The notes below the pieces were generated by a model. That model saw only the letters and a list, made by a program, of their open reading frames with translations, did no database searches and was not told the DNA's origin. Position numbers and translations under genes: made by a program. A stretch of 64,000 bases of DNA from Elymus sibiricus (taxonomy: Eukaryota > Streptophyta > Magnoliopsida > Poales > Poaceae), in NCBI GenBank assembly GCA_039707655.1, contig CM077666.1, forward strand, positions 392,851,886 through 392,915,885. The letters run 5' to 3'. Below, one piece after another: positions 44,691 through 56,720 of this stretch. Every line of letters starts with the position of its first letter. The stretch's first letter is position 1.

Positions 44691-45120
44691 GCTGCCACCC
44701 CCCCGGTATTTGTGGCACGAATATTCTCTCTATATCTAGCTATCTCTCACAATAATACATGGATAGTCTAAATTGGAATCAAGCAAAGGACCACACTTCT
44801 CTTGATTCTCTCTTGGAAAACTGATCTCCAATTACAAAAAGCGAATCCACTCTCAAACATAATATATGAACATAGGGTGAAATCTTCCACACAAATGTTT
44901 GTTGCGTGCATGCATGTCAATGATATGGATGTAGTACTACTCGTACATCCACGCTGGCCTAACTCACACAAATTACATCAAAACCCTTCTCAAAATATCG
45001 TGTACATGTGATGTTTATTGTACTACTCCTACTAGCCAGCCCCCGACACGTTCCAGAATATTGTGCTACTTTAGATTCTATTTTTCCCGGCCAGACGATG
45101 TGTAAGTGTAACCACGAAAA
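44691..45120. other. No gene seen
   Basis: AT-rich intergenic sequence without assignable features. Confidence 0.4.
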
Positions 45121-45122
45121 GG

Positions 45123-45905
45123 TCAATCCCCGCCCCCATTGGTACTGTAGCTCCAAGCTCCCATACAGACACAACACCCATCGGAGCACGCCGCCGTTGC
45201 CGAAGTGGACGGCGCCGCGGCCTGGGAAGATGACGGAGTCTCCGACCTCGCCGAGGTGGAGCACACCCTTGACGGCCGCGAGTAGCGCGCCCTCACTGGC
45301 AACGTGCCCATGCGGAGGATAATGTGATCCAGCGGCTCGCCCTCGTCGGCCATCAGGGGGAGCGCGTGCTCCAGTAGTACGCCCTGGTCGGTCATGAGGA
45401 GGTGCATCGCATCCTCGCCGCTCACAAGGTGGATGAGCATGTTCTCCAGCAGCATGCCCGCGAGCATCGCGTCCTCGCTGCTCTCGACGTGCATGAGCGC
45501 GTGCTCCAGCAGCACGCCCGCGAACATCGCATCCTCGTCACTCAGGCACACGAGCGTGTTCTCCAAAAGCATGATCACAAGCATGGCATCCTCGCAGCTC
45601 ACACGGTGGATGAGCGTGTGCTCCAGACAGTACCCCAGGAGTCGGGACGCGAGCACTGCGCCCCCGGCGACGAGGAGTACTTCATGGTGGCCATCGTGGT
45701 TCTGGAAAATCCCGTGACTCCGCCGCACCAGGGAGGAGCGCGCGCTCCAGTGGGCACTCGAGGAGTCCCGCGCCGATATGCAGGTGGCGGCCGATGTGCA
45801 AGATTATCCTTCGAGCTCTCCTTCTCCTACGACAACTCCTCCAGCGCGCCCGTCCTACGTCCTCTGCCTCGGCTCCGGCGGACCTTTGGAGTTTGGTTGT
45901 ATGGA
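45123..45905 (-). pseudogene. Gene-like block with about five 60-bp coding repeats
   Basis: 45358-45660 holds units of about 60 bp, and the minus strand is open through all of them (45123-45728), giving a 20-residue repeat of the form LLEHALMHVESSEDAMLAGM. Downstream on the minus strand another frame (45264 to about 45100) looks coding (VLHLGEVGDSVIFPGRGAVHF), implying a frameshift near 45260. The plus strand also has open frames, so the coding strand is not certain. No family recognised. Confidence 0.35.
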
Positions 45906-46890
45906 ACATGAATATTTGGATTAATCATACGACTACTTAAAAAGAATGTCATTTCTAACAAAATGTGAAGGATTAAGACTAATGCAAAAAACAACCTATG
46001 ACTAACAGGCATGAATAGATGATGTGGCAGCATTGCATGCTGGAGAGTAACACAATATATTGCAATTTATGGATTGCATGCATGCCTAGCTTATGTGGCA
46101 CGGTTATATGGCTAGGAAAGAAAATAGATATTGCGTTGTATAGATATTTAGGAATAGAAGATACTATCTACATGCACACTTGCTCTCGAGCATATAAAGA
46201 TCTTTAGAGTGCACTCCAATATTTTTTCAGAGGCTTAGGTGCACCGGATGCCGTGCCACGTTACAAAATGTTAGAAAAAAATAAGAAACAAATCTCGAGT
46301 TTGGCACGAGTGGGAAAATATCTGGTGCTACCGTGATATGGACGCACCAGGGCCATTAGATCTGTGATCCAACGGACAACATCTCAGGATGTGGACTAAA
46401 GCGCCATTTCGAAAATGTTTGGGCGTTTAATGCAAAACTCGCACTGACCGATGCTGGCCACTCGATCCATGATCCAATGGCTCAGAATCTTGTATGAAGG
46501 TAGCATTTAAAGGTGTGGTAGACGAGCACGGTGGGGTGCAGCTCTCGATGCACATGGCGGAGGGGTGGTGGGGCCGTGAGGAGGTGAGGCGCACGTCAGG
46601 GGACGTGGTGTCGTGGGTTCGAGCGGCATCATGGGAATTGCGTGTGGCAGTGGTGGAAACATGATGGTCGTCGTAGTTCAGCGTCCATGGACAAGCTGTC
46701 ATGTCGTCTGACACATGCATTGCATACTGATCATTGTAAGGAGTAGGAGAGAAAACTAGGCGGATAAATACTTCATTATATTCAAGCGGACCTACTATGC
46801 TACTACATTTGTTCGAAAGACATGCACACCAGCGAAATAGTTCATCTATACATATATACAGAGAGGAAATATTTTTTTTACGAATAAGAG
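45906..46890. other. No gene seen
   Basis: Intergenic. Strings such as CCATTAGATCTGTGATCCAACGG (about 46354) are of a type common in grass intergenic repeats. The minus-strand ORF 46427-46720 has no support. Confidence 0.4.
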
Positions 46891-46900
46891 AGGAAATAGT

Positions 46901-47587
46901 TCATCCATCTATAGTGCCCTGCTGCTTCTTCTTCTTCTTCTTCTTCTCATTTTCTGTGGGGGACGGCTTCGCTACAAGCTCCTTTGACCTTGCAGCTATC
47001 TCGAAACTCACACGGGCATCGAGGGCTGCATACTTTATCCGCTCGTAAGTCAATGGATAAATCTCCCATCCAGATGTCCTTAATTCCAGCGTCTCGTCGC
47101 CCTTGTCAAGCTTTGTCCGGAGTACAAAATTTGCTACGTCGAATAAGGATAGTGTTTGTTTGTCACAACCCTCTACAGGAATTTTGGATTGTAGGTTGGT
47201 GGTCTTTTTCACATCAAGGTTGTACGGCGCCAGCTTTTTTTTGTCCCCTTCGATGGCTGCTCCACAGAAGAATATGTCCTCCTAACACAAGAAATCATGG
47301 AGCTCACCTGGTATGGAGGGCGCGTGCATGATGTGATACACCAAAACATCATCTCCGAGGCACAGCAGAAGGATGGCAGCGCGTTGAATCTCCCTAGTGA
47401 CACGCGTGGTGTACTCTGTGTCGAGACCAACGATCATCATCTCCACATTTTCGAGGGAGTTGGATACATTGTTGATCCACTCCCGAACAACCCTTGCGTG
47501 GTCGGTGACGGTGGTGGCTATCCTCAACGAGCCTTCGCTGATCACATGTTTGACGCTAAAAACCTGCATACGGATCTCTTTCTCCAT
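46901..47587 (-). pseudogene. Werner-type DEDDy 3'-5' exonuclease, intronless, with internal stop
   Basis: ATG at 47587. One frame covers 228 codons, broken by a TAG at 47282-47284 (codon 102). Exo I is GLDTEY (Asp56 and Glu58), exo II lies in FFCGAAIEGD (Asp115, after the stop) and exo III is YAALDA with the Tyr and Asp expected of the DEDDy subclass. This is the RNase D/WRN exonuclease fold, as in plant WEX proteins, which degrade DNA or RNA 3' to 5' with two metal ions. All four acidic residues and the Tyr are kept, so decay is recent. The C-terminus is a Lys run encoded by a GAA-type microsatellite. If translated as is, only a dead 101-residue fragment would result. Confidence 0.8.
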
Positions 47588-48751
47588 TTGGAACCGCCGG
47601 ACCGGAGGGCTATGGTTTGGAGTATTAGGATTAGGTGGCTAAACAGAGTGGAAGAAGATGCTTACTTAAAGGGGTTTCAGAGGTATGTGAAGAGGTTAAA
47701 ACAGTGTGAATCCAGTGGAGTTTGAATGCAAATGAAGGAGAGGTGAAGAAGCCGAGGAAAATCGGTTCCCGATGGAGAATTAATGGAGAAGTGGCATGCA
47801 GGTAGTTGATTAGACGGCTAGGTAGACCGGCCTGCAAAATGAAAAGCCTATGCCAGTAGGTTCCGGTTCGGATGGATATTGGTGCGTGCCTGCGACACAC
47901 AACTTCTGCGTTCGAATACCCGCAGAGCTAACCATTTTGTTTCAGTTTTTTCTTCCCATACCGTTGTTCTGCTCCACGTACACATGTCGGTTTGGCATTT
48001 CCCGTTACACTTTGCTCTAATTCCCGAGACATTTTTTGGGGGGGGGCAATAGACAGTTCATGTGCATTATCAGAGAACATGGCATAGAGTTTGAGATCCC
48101 AAGCCTTCTTCTGGTGGTTTCTCGACGATTCTGCATGTGTGCTACGTATGTGTGCAACCTTTTCTGGTTAAGGAATATGCGGTTATACTCAAAAAAGAAA
48201 AAAAAGGCCTTCTTTGCGCTTCCGCATGCACGAGAATTTTGGTCTGCTCGCAATATGGATGCTACCTGGAGGATGAAGTGAACCCAGAGGCATGCTAGCA
48301 CAACCTCTTTCCTACTACTCCTATGTTACTAGTACTAGTAGTAATACAAGTGTAGTACTTCTTGGTCAAAATATTATTCATCTGGTCCTCACAGTGAAGT
48401 GACAAGACCCTGCGCTCGAGGTGACCCTAGTCCAGGCGGCGTGTTCGGGTTACCAAAGTCAGCCTCACCCTGTGCAGTCACTGTCACCGCCGCTGTATAA
48501 CATGCATGCCTCGCCTCGTCTCCCTCTCCCCTAGCACCACTCCATGTCCATCTCGCCGCAGATCCTGAGGTCACTCTTCTTCATCTCACAGTGCCCCCGC
48601 GAACCCTCTCGCCTCGCTCACCTCCCCTAGTACCACTATTCTACTCGCTAGCCGCTCCAGCACCGGGAGCCTTCTCCCTCGTAAATCAAGCCTCAAAAAA
48701 CCCCACCTTCCAAACTCCACCATTGCCGAACCCGAACCGCGCAGCATCCGT
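47588..48751. other. Intergenic region between divergent gene remnants
   Basis: Serves as upstream region for both the exonuclease remnant (minus) and the F-box remnant (plus). About 47715-47800 weakly resembles 40985-41105 (GTTTGAATGC, CGGTTCCC, AATTAATGG.AGAAGTGG), suggesting related promoters or an old repeat upstream of two of the genes. Poly-A-like runs near 48190 look like insertion scars. Confidence 0.35.
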
Positions 48752-51020
48752 ATGACCCACGGCTGGAGCGATCTCCCCATGGACATCCTCCACCTCTGTT
48801 GTTTGCGTATGGATATGTCCAGCGCCGTGCGGCTGGCTGCATGCTCGAGGGACCTACACGCGGCCATCGTCGAAGCGAGGACTGAGATTTTCAAGACACC
48901 CTGCGTGCTGCTATCTGATGTTGCGGGATGGCGTGCTCACCACTGTGCTCACCATGATACGGTGGCGCACATCATGCCCCTCGACTTCGATCCAACCACC
49001 ATCACCCGAAACTTCTTGTCAGGTATGTACCGGGTCGGCATGAACTCCCACTGGATGGCTGCCATCGGAGAATACCTGAAGAAGTGGGTGCTCGTGAACA
49101 TCCACACCTCCCATGAGATTATCCTTCCTCCCTTGGATCATATAGGGATTTGCCATCGTGGCCCACTTCCTGTAGATTACCAAGTCAGCTGGACGGACCT
49201 TGTTTTGCTGAAGGTTGTAATCTGCCAAGTGCCCACGGCATATGGGAATTACACAGACTTCAAGCTAATTGCCTTGTTCGACCGCGGGGTCGCCTATCTT
49301 TGCAGCGGTGCCGACTGTAGGTGGACACTACTCCCCTCGAAGAGCTCCATCGATGGTGATCCATAGTTTTGTGATGCTATTGAACACAATGGCATCATCT
49401 ACGCGATCGACAATGCAGATGGCACCACATGTTGCTGGGGCGCCTCGTGTAAGTTGTTTTCGTCTAATTTTAATGATAACGCCATTACATTGTTTGAACT
49501 TTTGTGATGATTGGCATATCCCTGTTACAGCAGAATTTGAGTAGAACTATGGCAATGTATTAGAGACGCCATAAATCAGGAAATAAAATAGGGAGATTTG
49601 GAAGTCCAAATGGTAATCTCTATATTTGGAAGTAGTTAAATCATGTGATTGTGACCATGTCTATACAGCCAATTTGTACCCTTGAATAATCAAACGGCTA
49701 GGAAGATATGGATATTCTCCTAACTTTATAGTAATCTTTATACTACTAAATATGAGTGTGTATCAATAGCCATGTTAGTTTCCTCATTTTCATGATGTAG
49801 AAACATGCATAACACTGTTGGTTTCATCTAACCATACATTAGTAGGGAAGTAAAAGTGCATATGGAAAACTCTATACCTGGAAGTAGTGAAATCCTTTCA
49901 CGCTTACCATGTCTACATGCCTATATTCACCCTTCAACAATCAATGGCTAGAATATTATCCTCACAAAAATTTTGCACACAGAACATGAGGAGAAATGCT
50001 ACATACACGGGCTGCTTTTTACGGAATAAACGGAGAGGCTGAGCTGGAATTTTCTTATTGGGTAGAAATTAGGTGAAGAGCCCACCCCAACTGAAAATCA
50101 GGGGAGGATGAGATTAGTTATAAAGCAGGTCCCGTAAAACCTTCGTAGTTGGCCCGTGCGTCTAGAATTATCGGAACATGAGTATATAACAATGCATGGT
50201 GTGTTAGTTTCCTCTGAAGAATTTATTTGTGAGAACAGAACATGACTACATAACATGCATGGCTATATTAGTTTCCTCTGAAGAATTGACTGCGAGATAA
50301 CATGAGTATAACCATAACCATGCATGGTACTACTATATTTTCGACCCCAGTATACATTTCCCGCTATTTTCCTCTCAGTTCCAATAGGGACAGATCAATG
50401 ATGTTTCTTACATTATCCTGCTCATACTCTGAACATCGCTGATCTTACATTAACAATGTTTGTCCTTTTTGTCTCCTTTCTGATATGTTGCAGTGTCCAT
50501 ACGGCTCCTGCCCTTTGTAATCACACCACCTTTGCCAAAAACAGGGAAGCACAACTGGTTCCTCACTTGATCAGACGACGACGAAAGACTGATGATCACT
50601 CGCACGCATCAGCCGGCAAGTTTATATTGCAAAAACCCCACTATGTACAAGCAACGTGAAATACGTGAGTATCCGGAGAATGTATGTTACGTCTATGAGC
50701 AGGATACCAGCTTGTTGGGGCCTTCAGGATTTTTGAGTTAGAGGCGGGTAAACAGCCTTGGTTCACACTCTCTGTTTCTCGGACTCAAATATTCGATTAA
50801 CCAGGAGATCACCTTCAAGGATCCTGATGGCAGAGAGGCTCTGTTTGTTGGGGAAAACTGTGTGTACACGGTGAACCGATCTACATGATCAGCCGCCCCT
50901 GATTGTCAATGATACAGCATGCAACCAAAAGAAGGTGAGAATGCGAAAGGCATCTGGATTAACTTTGATCCTTGGATGTCTCAACTCCGAAAGCCAGTGA
51001 TACGGTACAAGCCTTGATGT
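48752..51020 (+). pseudogene. F-box / DUF295 gene, two exons, multiply disabled
   Basis: Exon 1 (48752-49448) begins with an F-box (WSDLPMDILHLCCLRM to ACSRDLHAAI), which would bind SKP1 in an SCF ubiquitin ligase. A DUF295-type C-terminal region follows (KLIALFDRGVAYLC). A TAG at 49364-49366 interrupts it, but the frame continues to a good donor, GTAAGT at 49449. Exon 2 starts after TTGCAG at 50494 in matching phase and includes the DUF295 signature SLGSHSLFLGL. Further in-frame stops lie at 50568-50570 and 50739-50741, and a frameshift comes near 50890. Clearly a pseudogene of a large, fast-evolving cereal family; targets unknown. Confidence 0.8.
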
Positions 51021-51480
51021 TGGTAGGTAATGGGGCAGTTGCATCGAAAGGGTGGAGTCCTGGTGTCAACGAATCACTGGTGGCTAAAGGGGAGCTGCAA
51101 ATTATTATGGCGCTGGATCATCCCTCTTTGAATGACTTGATGTATTAGCTGCTTGTTCTAGATGGGTGATGTTCTCTTTTGTTATGCAGACTCCTTGTAA
51201 TTATATCATCCTTGTATATGTCACTCTTACTATGTACTAGTTCGCTCTGTTTAGAACTTTGTGATTTGTGTGTGGATCACGAGAGTCTAAGCGCTTCAGA
51301 TGGGTGCGTTTTGGTGGTTTAGCAAGACTTGTGAACTTTTATGTCTTGTTGTTTATGTCAGTAGTAGACGCTAGTCAGTGTTTGCATGTTGTATATATCG
51401 TTGTTTCAAACTATTTTTTGTTTCAAACTGCTGATGTGCTAAATGGGGCCATCACCATTCTCCAGTGTTCAGCGTATATA

Positions 51481-53320
51481 TCCTTTTTTCAAGTTATAAT
51501 TTGAGCTCAGTGACTTTTCAGTGATGTACACTTGTTTGGGCCATGTGAGGTGTCGTTGAATATGGGCCGAGTAGTAATGCAATGCCAAACAGGCCAATTA
51601 TGAACTCTGATGGCGGGCACTCAAAAAAAAATTAGTCCGACATGTGGGCGCCACCGGTGTTTTCGTGCGGTTGCGCGGCAAGAGCGTACTGGCGCGCGTT
51701 CGATATTCATGCTACCTTTTCATCCCGAATCCCCCACCCCTCCCCCACCTCTGGAATCTCGATTCCTACCCCAGTTCCCCCAAATCTGCTTTCTCCACTC
51801 CCTGTACTCAAGCGCACTATCATGTCGCCGGTCAACGCAGATCTCCCAGCCAGAGATCTTGAGGTCCGTCCAGCCTTCGGGCGCGGCGTGCTGTCGCTCA
51901 ACAGTGGCATGGCAGCGCTTGACGACCAGTTTGCCGGCAAAGTGCTGATGGTAACCATCAACGGCGACCGGCCTCCCGTCTCGCCGAATGACCTGGTCAA
52001 AGCTCTTGGCATTGCGCACGGCATCCAAATAAGTGACTTGCTCATTGAAGTCTGTCTGCCACCGGCTGATTTTTTTCATCAGGTTCCGGACAACTTTCGA
52101 CTGCAGTCGTGTGTTCGAATCTTCCCGGCATTTGTTCTACGATGGCGTGATGGTGAGCTTCGATCGGTGGCACCCAGGATGGGGCTCGGTGCCCTCTAAG
52201 CTTGAGTTTTTAACAAAGCTTACCTTCTACGACATGCCTCGATGGGCTTGGAACAGTGAGTCCATGAATGAGCTTATCAACAACCTAGGAGGTGAGCCTT
52301 TAAGTATGTTTGTTCCTCCAGACAGCTGGGCTCTGACGGTTATGGCATGGATGAAGAAGTCGTCCACCATACCAAAGGTGATTGGTGTTGAGATACCGGT
52401 GCAGGAAACGGGGTTGTACTATTCATCGCCAGCAAGGCCGCCGCGGACCACATTACGTATGTACCTGTATCGAGTCTTCGTGCATGTCAAAGAAGTGGTC
52501 AATCCTTCAATCGAAGTCCTGCCGCCGCCGCTGGTGGTGGGGTCCGTCGATGACGTCCATTACAGGAGTCAACATCAGACTTTCCCTGTGTTGCTCTAAA
52601 CGATGGATGGCACAGGGCCTACTCCATCGCGCGGCGGAGGCCACTGCTTCTTTGGGAGAAGAGGCCGGGCTGGCTGCCTGGATGTGCTCTAATTTGAGGT
52701 AACAACTGAATCTTCTCAGATAGAGTACTACTTATATTCGAGCTATAGGTGTCAAGCTCTGATGTGCCAATACATTTGATTATGACCTGTTCTATTTTTG
52801 TACCTGATTTTTTTTCGGAATGGGTGTACGTCAACTTAATGTGCTAGCAGAACTTATTGTGTTTGTCTGTCTGTTTTCTTTGCACTGCATTCAAGATTTT
52901 TCCACGTCATTGATCAAGACGATGAACGGTGATGTACGAGTTTGTTGGTTTCAAGATAGCCCTTCCCGTAGCGATCCACTGCTTCCACCCCTATTGTGCC
53001 GCCCGCGTGAAATTTTTGTATGCATGCTCAACGTGCTATGATGTTGTATATCATTGTGTGAACTATATAAGTTTGTACCGAGCATCAGCAATGCATATGG
53101 CTTAAAAAAGTATGCACGAGCATCGACCGATTGGTTTCTCTCTCTCCCGCTAACAAGTGGGACCCGCTACATTATTTCTTCGCTCGTGACAGCTTTTAAT
53201 TAGGTTTCACTGGACTCTACCTTTTTTCTTAACTTATAATTTGAGTTCAGTGATTTTTCAAAAATGTACAAAAGACTTGTTTGGGCCATTTCAGGCGTCA
53301 TTGAATATGGGAGTACCTAC
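51481..53320. repeat. Direct repeat of about 95 bp flanking the DUF4283-like gene
   Basis: About 51481-51575 and 53221-53320 share ATAATTTGAG.TCAGTGA, CTTGTTTGGGCCAT and GTC.TTGAATATGGG in the same order, 1.74 kb apart in direct orientation. They bracket the gene at 51822-52599. Confidence 0.75.
51822..52599 (+). pseudogene. DUF4283-like gene with frameshift
   Basis: ATG at 51822. The frame codes for about 84 residues (AALDDQFAGKVLMVTINGDRPP region) up to a T run at about 52069-52075. Coding sequence then continues in the next frame (FFIRFRTTFD, VMVSFDRWHPGWGS) to a TAA at 52599. A one-base gain in the T run explains the shift, and the total is about 258 codons. The order of strands and the F.RW motif resemble DUF4283, found in plant zinc-knuckle proteins and in LINE or retroelement-derived proteins; no zinc knuckle is present here. 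A moderately diverged gene fragment, function unknown. Confidence 0.6.
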
Positions 53321-54020
53321 GTAAAGTTGTACTGTACTACATAGGCCTTGTTCGTTGAACATCATCAATGCAACTGGGCCGAAAGACGCGTGCCAGCCCA
53401 GGTTATTTTTGACCTAAAATAAGCGCAGCCCAGCCTATGTTTTTTCTATAAAAAAAATGCACAATTTAGTTCTATTTTTACAGAAGAATGCCAAGCCCAA
53501 CTTAAAGTTTTTCAATAAAATTCCTAGCTCAGAATTATTATTTTATAGGAAATGCTCTATTCAGACCAACATTGTTTTTTCACCCATCCCAGAAAATGGG
53601 TCTATTTCTACTCTTTTTTTAATAATCAGGTCTATTTCTACTAAAAACAAATGGGTTGTAAACTAACAGATATAATAAATGGGTTGCATGTCCGCATTTT
53701 TTTTACCCAGCCCAGTAAATAGGTGTCTTCGAACAAATAATCAAATGGGCTATAAATTCTTAGAAATAGTAAATAGGTATTTTTTTCACCCAGACCAGGA
53801 AATAGATGTATTGGAAAACAAAATCAAATGGGCGTTAAAAACTAAATAAATGGGCTGAATGTCCACCAAAGCCTTCGAAGCTTACTTTGTTGGCCCATGC
53901 CGAGGAGTTCTCAAAAAAAGAATGTTGGCCCACGAGGATGAAGCCTGTGCAAGGCGTGTCCATTTAGTCAACAAAACGATTTGTAATGGTCAAAAAGAAA
54001 AGTCAACAAACTATTCTGAC
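53321..54020. other. No gene seen
   Basis: AT-rich, with recurring CCCAGCCCAG/CCCAGACCAG and AATGGGCTG/AAATGGG strings typical of degenerate intergenic repeats. Confidence 0.4.
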
Positions 54021-55345
54021 AACTGTAGCCATTGGATTGACATCCGACGGCCATCCTGCTTCTTCAATCTCTGATCTTGTTGCTCCAGCCGCCAAAAGCC
54101 CAAACCCATCACAGGCGGGAGCGCCTGCTTCTGCCTCCCGTGGCCGGCTGTGCTGCCGCGCAGGCCTCGCCACCCCACCCTACTCCCACTGGTGGCTAGG
54201 TCATACCTGTACTCACCGGTGGCCGGCTGTGCTGCCGCGCAGGCTCTGGGTCGTTCCCACCCTTAGCCTAGCTGTCGTCCACCGCCTTGGTGCTCTCGGA
54301 ATTTTGTTGTCAACGTGGTCAACGAACAATAGCCATTGGAAGAGAACTATACGTGGAGAGGCTAACAGCTGGGACCCACGAGGTCCATGGTCAGACGCCA
54401 TGAAGTGCCTCCTTATCACGCGCAAGAAAAATGATTCCTCCCCCTGACAGCTTGGGCCCACCAGCTACATCTTCGCACGCAACGAAGTGCCTCCTTATTA
54501 CGCGCAAAAAATGACTTGTCCCACTGACATCCAGGACCCACCAGCTACATCTTCGCACGCAAGCAAGTGCCTCCTTATTCCACGAAAAAAATGATTCTTC
54601 TCCCTGACAGCTGGGACCCATCATCTATATCTTCACACGGAAGGAAGTGCTCCTCCTTATTACGCGAAAAAATGATTCCTCCCCATGACATCGCGGACCC
54701 ACCATATTTGTAGGCTAACTTGTGGGCCTACTAAGTTGACATGTACGCATGGCTTTGTCAACTTAGTCAACAAACGATTCTAGCAGCTGCGACCGTTGGA
54801 CGGCCGTGCTGCTTCTTCAATCTCTGATCTTCTTGCTCCAGCCACCCAAGCTAGCTCCGGCGGGACTGCCTGCTCCTGCCTCCCATGGCCAGCTGTGCTT
54901 TCGCGCAGGCCTCACCGCCCCACCCTACTCCCACCGCTGGCCAGGCCTTCCCTCTACTCACCCACATCCCTTGTTATTCCCCGGCGATGACAGCCTCACA
55001 CCGCAGCCGAACCAGTCAACCCTCGTACTCCCCTCCGCGTGGGCATCCACTGCCGCATCTTTCCCGGCTCCGCGTAGTTCCCTTCCTAGGACTCGCCATC
55101 GTCCACCGCCTTGGTGCTCTCGGCGCGGCGTGGTCAGCGTGGTCAATGAACGACAACCATCGGAAGAGGAATCTACGCGGTGAGGCTGATAGCTGGACCC
55201 ACCAGCTCCATCTTCGCACGCAAGGAAGTGCCTCCTTATTACGCGCAAAAAAAATGATTCCTCCCCCCTGACAGCTGGGACCCAACAGCTATATCTTCAC
55301 ATGCAAGGAAGTGCCTCATTATCCTCCCTGACAGCTGGGACCCAC
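54021..55345. repeat. Duplicated block and about 75-bp tandem repeats, probably CACTA-internal
   Basis: About 54030-54430 and 54770-55270 are two copies of one segment (TGCTTCTTCAATCTCTGATC, CTGTGCT..CGCGCAGGC, CATCGTCCACCGCCTTGG). Between and after them, about 54361-54712 and 55190-55345 hold units of about 75 bp with TGACAGCTGGGACCCA, AGTGCCTCCTTATTACGCG and ATGATTCCTCC. I recall such arrays from Triticeae DNA transposons. ORFs here are not supported. Confidence 0.6.
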
Positions 55346-55634
55346 CCGGTCGAAGCGTACGTAGCGTTGTCTGTCTGGTCACGAACGTGTACGTACATAC
55401 TGGTTGATCGGTCTCCCTGCAATGATGAACCGTGGGCGTGTAAGGAGCGGCACGTGTCGTTGTAGAGCCCCGACGTAGCAGTTCAGGCTGCCCCGTCTAA
55501 ATCGTGTACATGTACGTACAGCCACACGGCAAAAAATACGGGCACGTACGTACATACGGGTGGGGTCTCGAATGCGTACTCGCGCATACGTACGCTAAGG
55601 GCTTGTGTACATGGAGAGAGAGGCAACGGACGGC

Positions 55635-56445
55635 AGCAATGGCCTCCTGTTCATCATCAGAAAACCGGCTGGGTCGGAACGGAGGAAACAGCGCCGTGTT
55701 CATCGGGAGCCAAGCGACTGGGTCGGAACGCGTCCTGTTCATCGGGAGCCAACCGGCTTGGACGGAACAGCCATAACGGGATCCTGTTCATCGACTCGGG
55801 TCTGGCGTACCGCAAAACGGAGGAAACGCCCTTCTGTTCGACCGCCTACGGTTGAAATGGGGTCCTGTTCATCGGCTGGGGGTCTGGCGTACCGTGAAAC
55901 GGAGGAAACGGACTTCTGTTCGAGCACCTACGGTCGAAACGGGGTCCTGTTGATCGGGAGGGCTCTGGCATACCGCAAATCGGAGGAAACGGACTTCTCC
56001 CCAACTGCCTACGGTCGAAACAGGGGTCCTGTTCATCGGGAGGGGTGTGACGTACCGCAAAACGGGACTCCACGGGCTACTGTTCATCCACGGTCGACCT
56101 CCCTCCATCCTCCACCAGCTACTGTTCATCCACCATCGACTTCCTCCAGCCTCCATCGGCTACTGTTCATCCAGTCTCCACGGGGTCTTGTTCATCCACC
56201 CCCAACTGGCTGGGGTATGGCGTACCACGGCACGGCCTCCTCGGGGTCCTATTCATCCAGCGCCACCCGCCTACATGGCCGGGGTCCTGTTCATCCAACC
56301 CCCACCGGCTGGGGTGGGGCGTACGAGCGGGCGGCAGCAACGGGAACTGTTCATCCACAGCCAACCAACCGGCTCGATCGATGCGTCTCGACTCGTGTCT
56401 ACATGTATCGCGCGCGCGGCAGCAACGGGCACTGTTCATCGAGAG
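55635..56445. repeat. TGTTCATC subterminal array, about 15 copies
   Basis: The octamer TGTTCATC (a few with one change) recurs every 35-80 bp, usually as CCTGTTCATCGGGAG or CTGTTCATCCACC, within larger imperfect units. The spacing is reminiscent of subterminal transposase-binding motifs of CACTA elements such as En/Spm. The 308-codon ORF across it is a by-product. Confidence 0.7.
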
Positions 56446-56479
56446 GCAACCCAACACTGGCTGGCTACGTCTCGCACGG

Positions 56480-56720
56480 GGGCTTAATCGGCTTCAGTAA
56501 GCAGCAAGAAGGATCGATCGGGTTAAGTTAGCAGCGAAGGGATCGCTCGGGTTCAGTTAGCAGCGAAGGGATCGCTCGGGTTCAGTACGCAATGGGATCG
56601 ATCGCTCGGGTTCAGTACATGTAGTAGTGCGAGGGATCGATCGATTGCTAGGGTTCAGTAAGTGAACGCCTCGCTCGGGTTCAGTTAGCGAATGCCTCAC
56701 ACACGCGCGCGGGTACGAGA
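56480..56720. repeat. GATCGCTCGGGTTCAGT array, about 7 copies
   Basis: Units of about 30 bp with GATCGCTCGGGTTCAGT and GTTAGCAGCGAAGG, adjoining the previous array on the side of the transposon terminus. Confidence 0.8.

Noticed and set aside
44207..44755. A 182-codon plus-strand ORF
   Set aside because: It is a translation of CT/CA-rich minisatellite units (His/Thr/Ser/Leu runs).
50456..50659. A 67-codon ORF with a hydrophobic start, resembling a secreted peptide
   Set aside because: It overlaps exon 2 of the F-box/DUF295 pseudogene in another frame and crosses the intron acceptor, so it is a shadow.
55605..56531. A 308-codon ORF, one of the longest in the window
   Set aside because: It spans the TGTTCATC repeat array of the CACTA element, has low-complexity composition, and other frames and the opposite strand are equally open.
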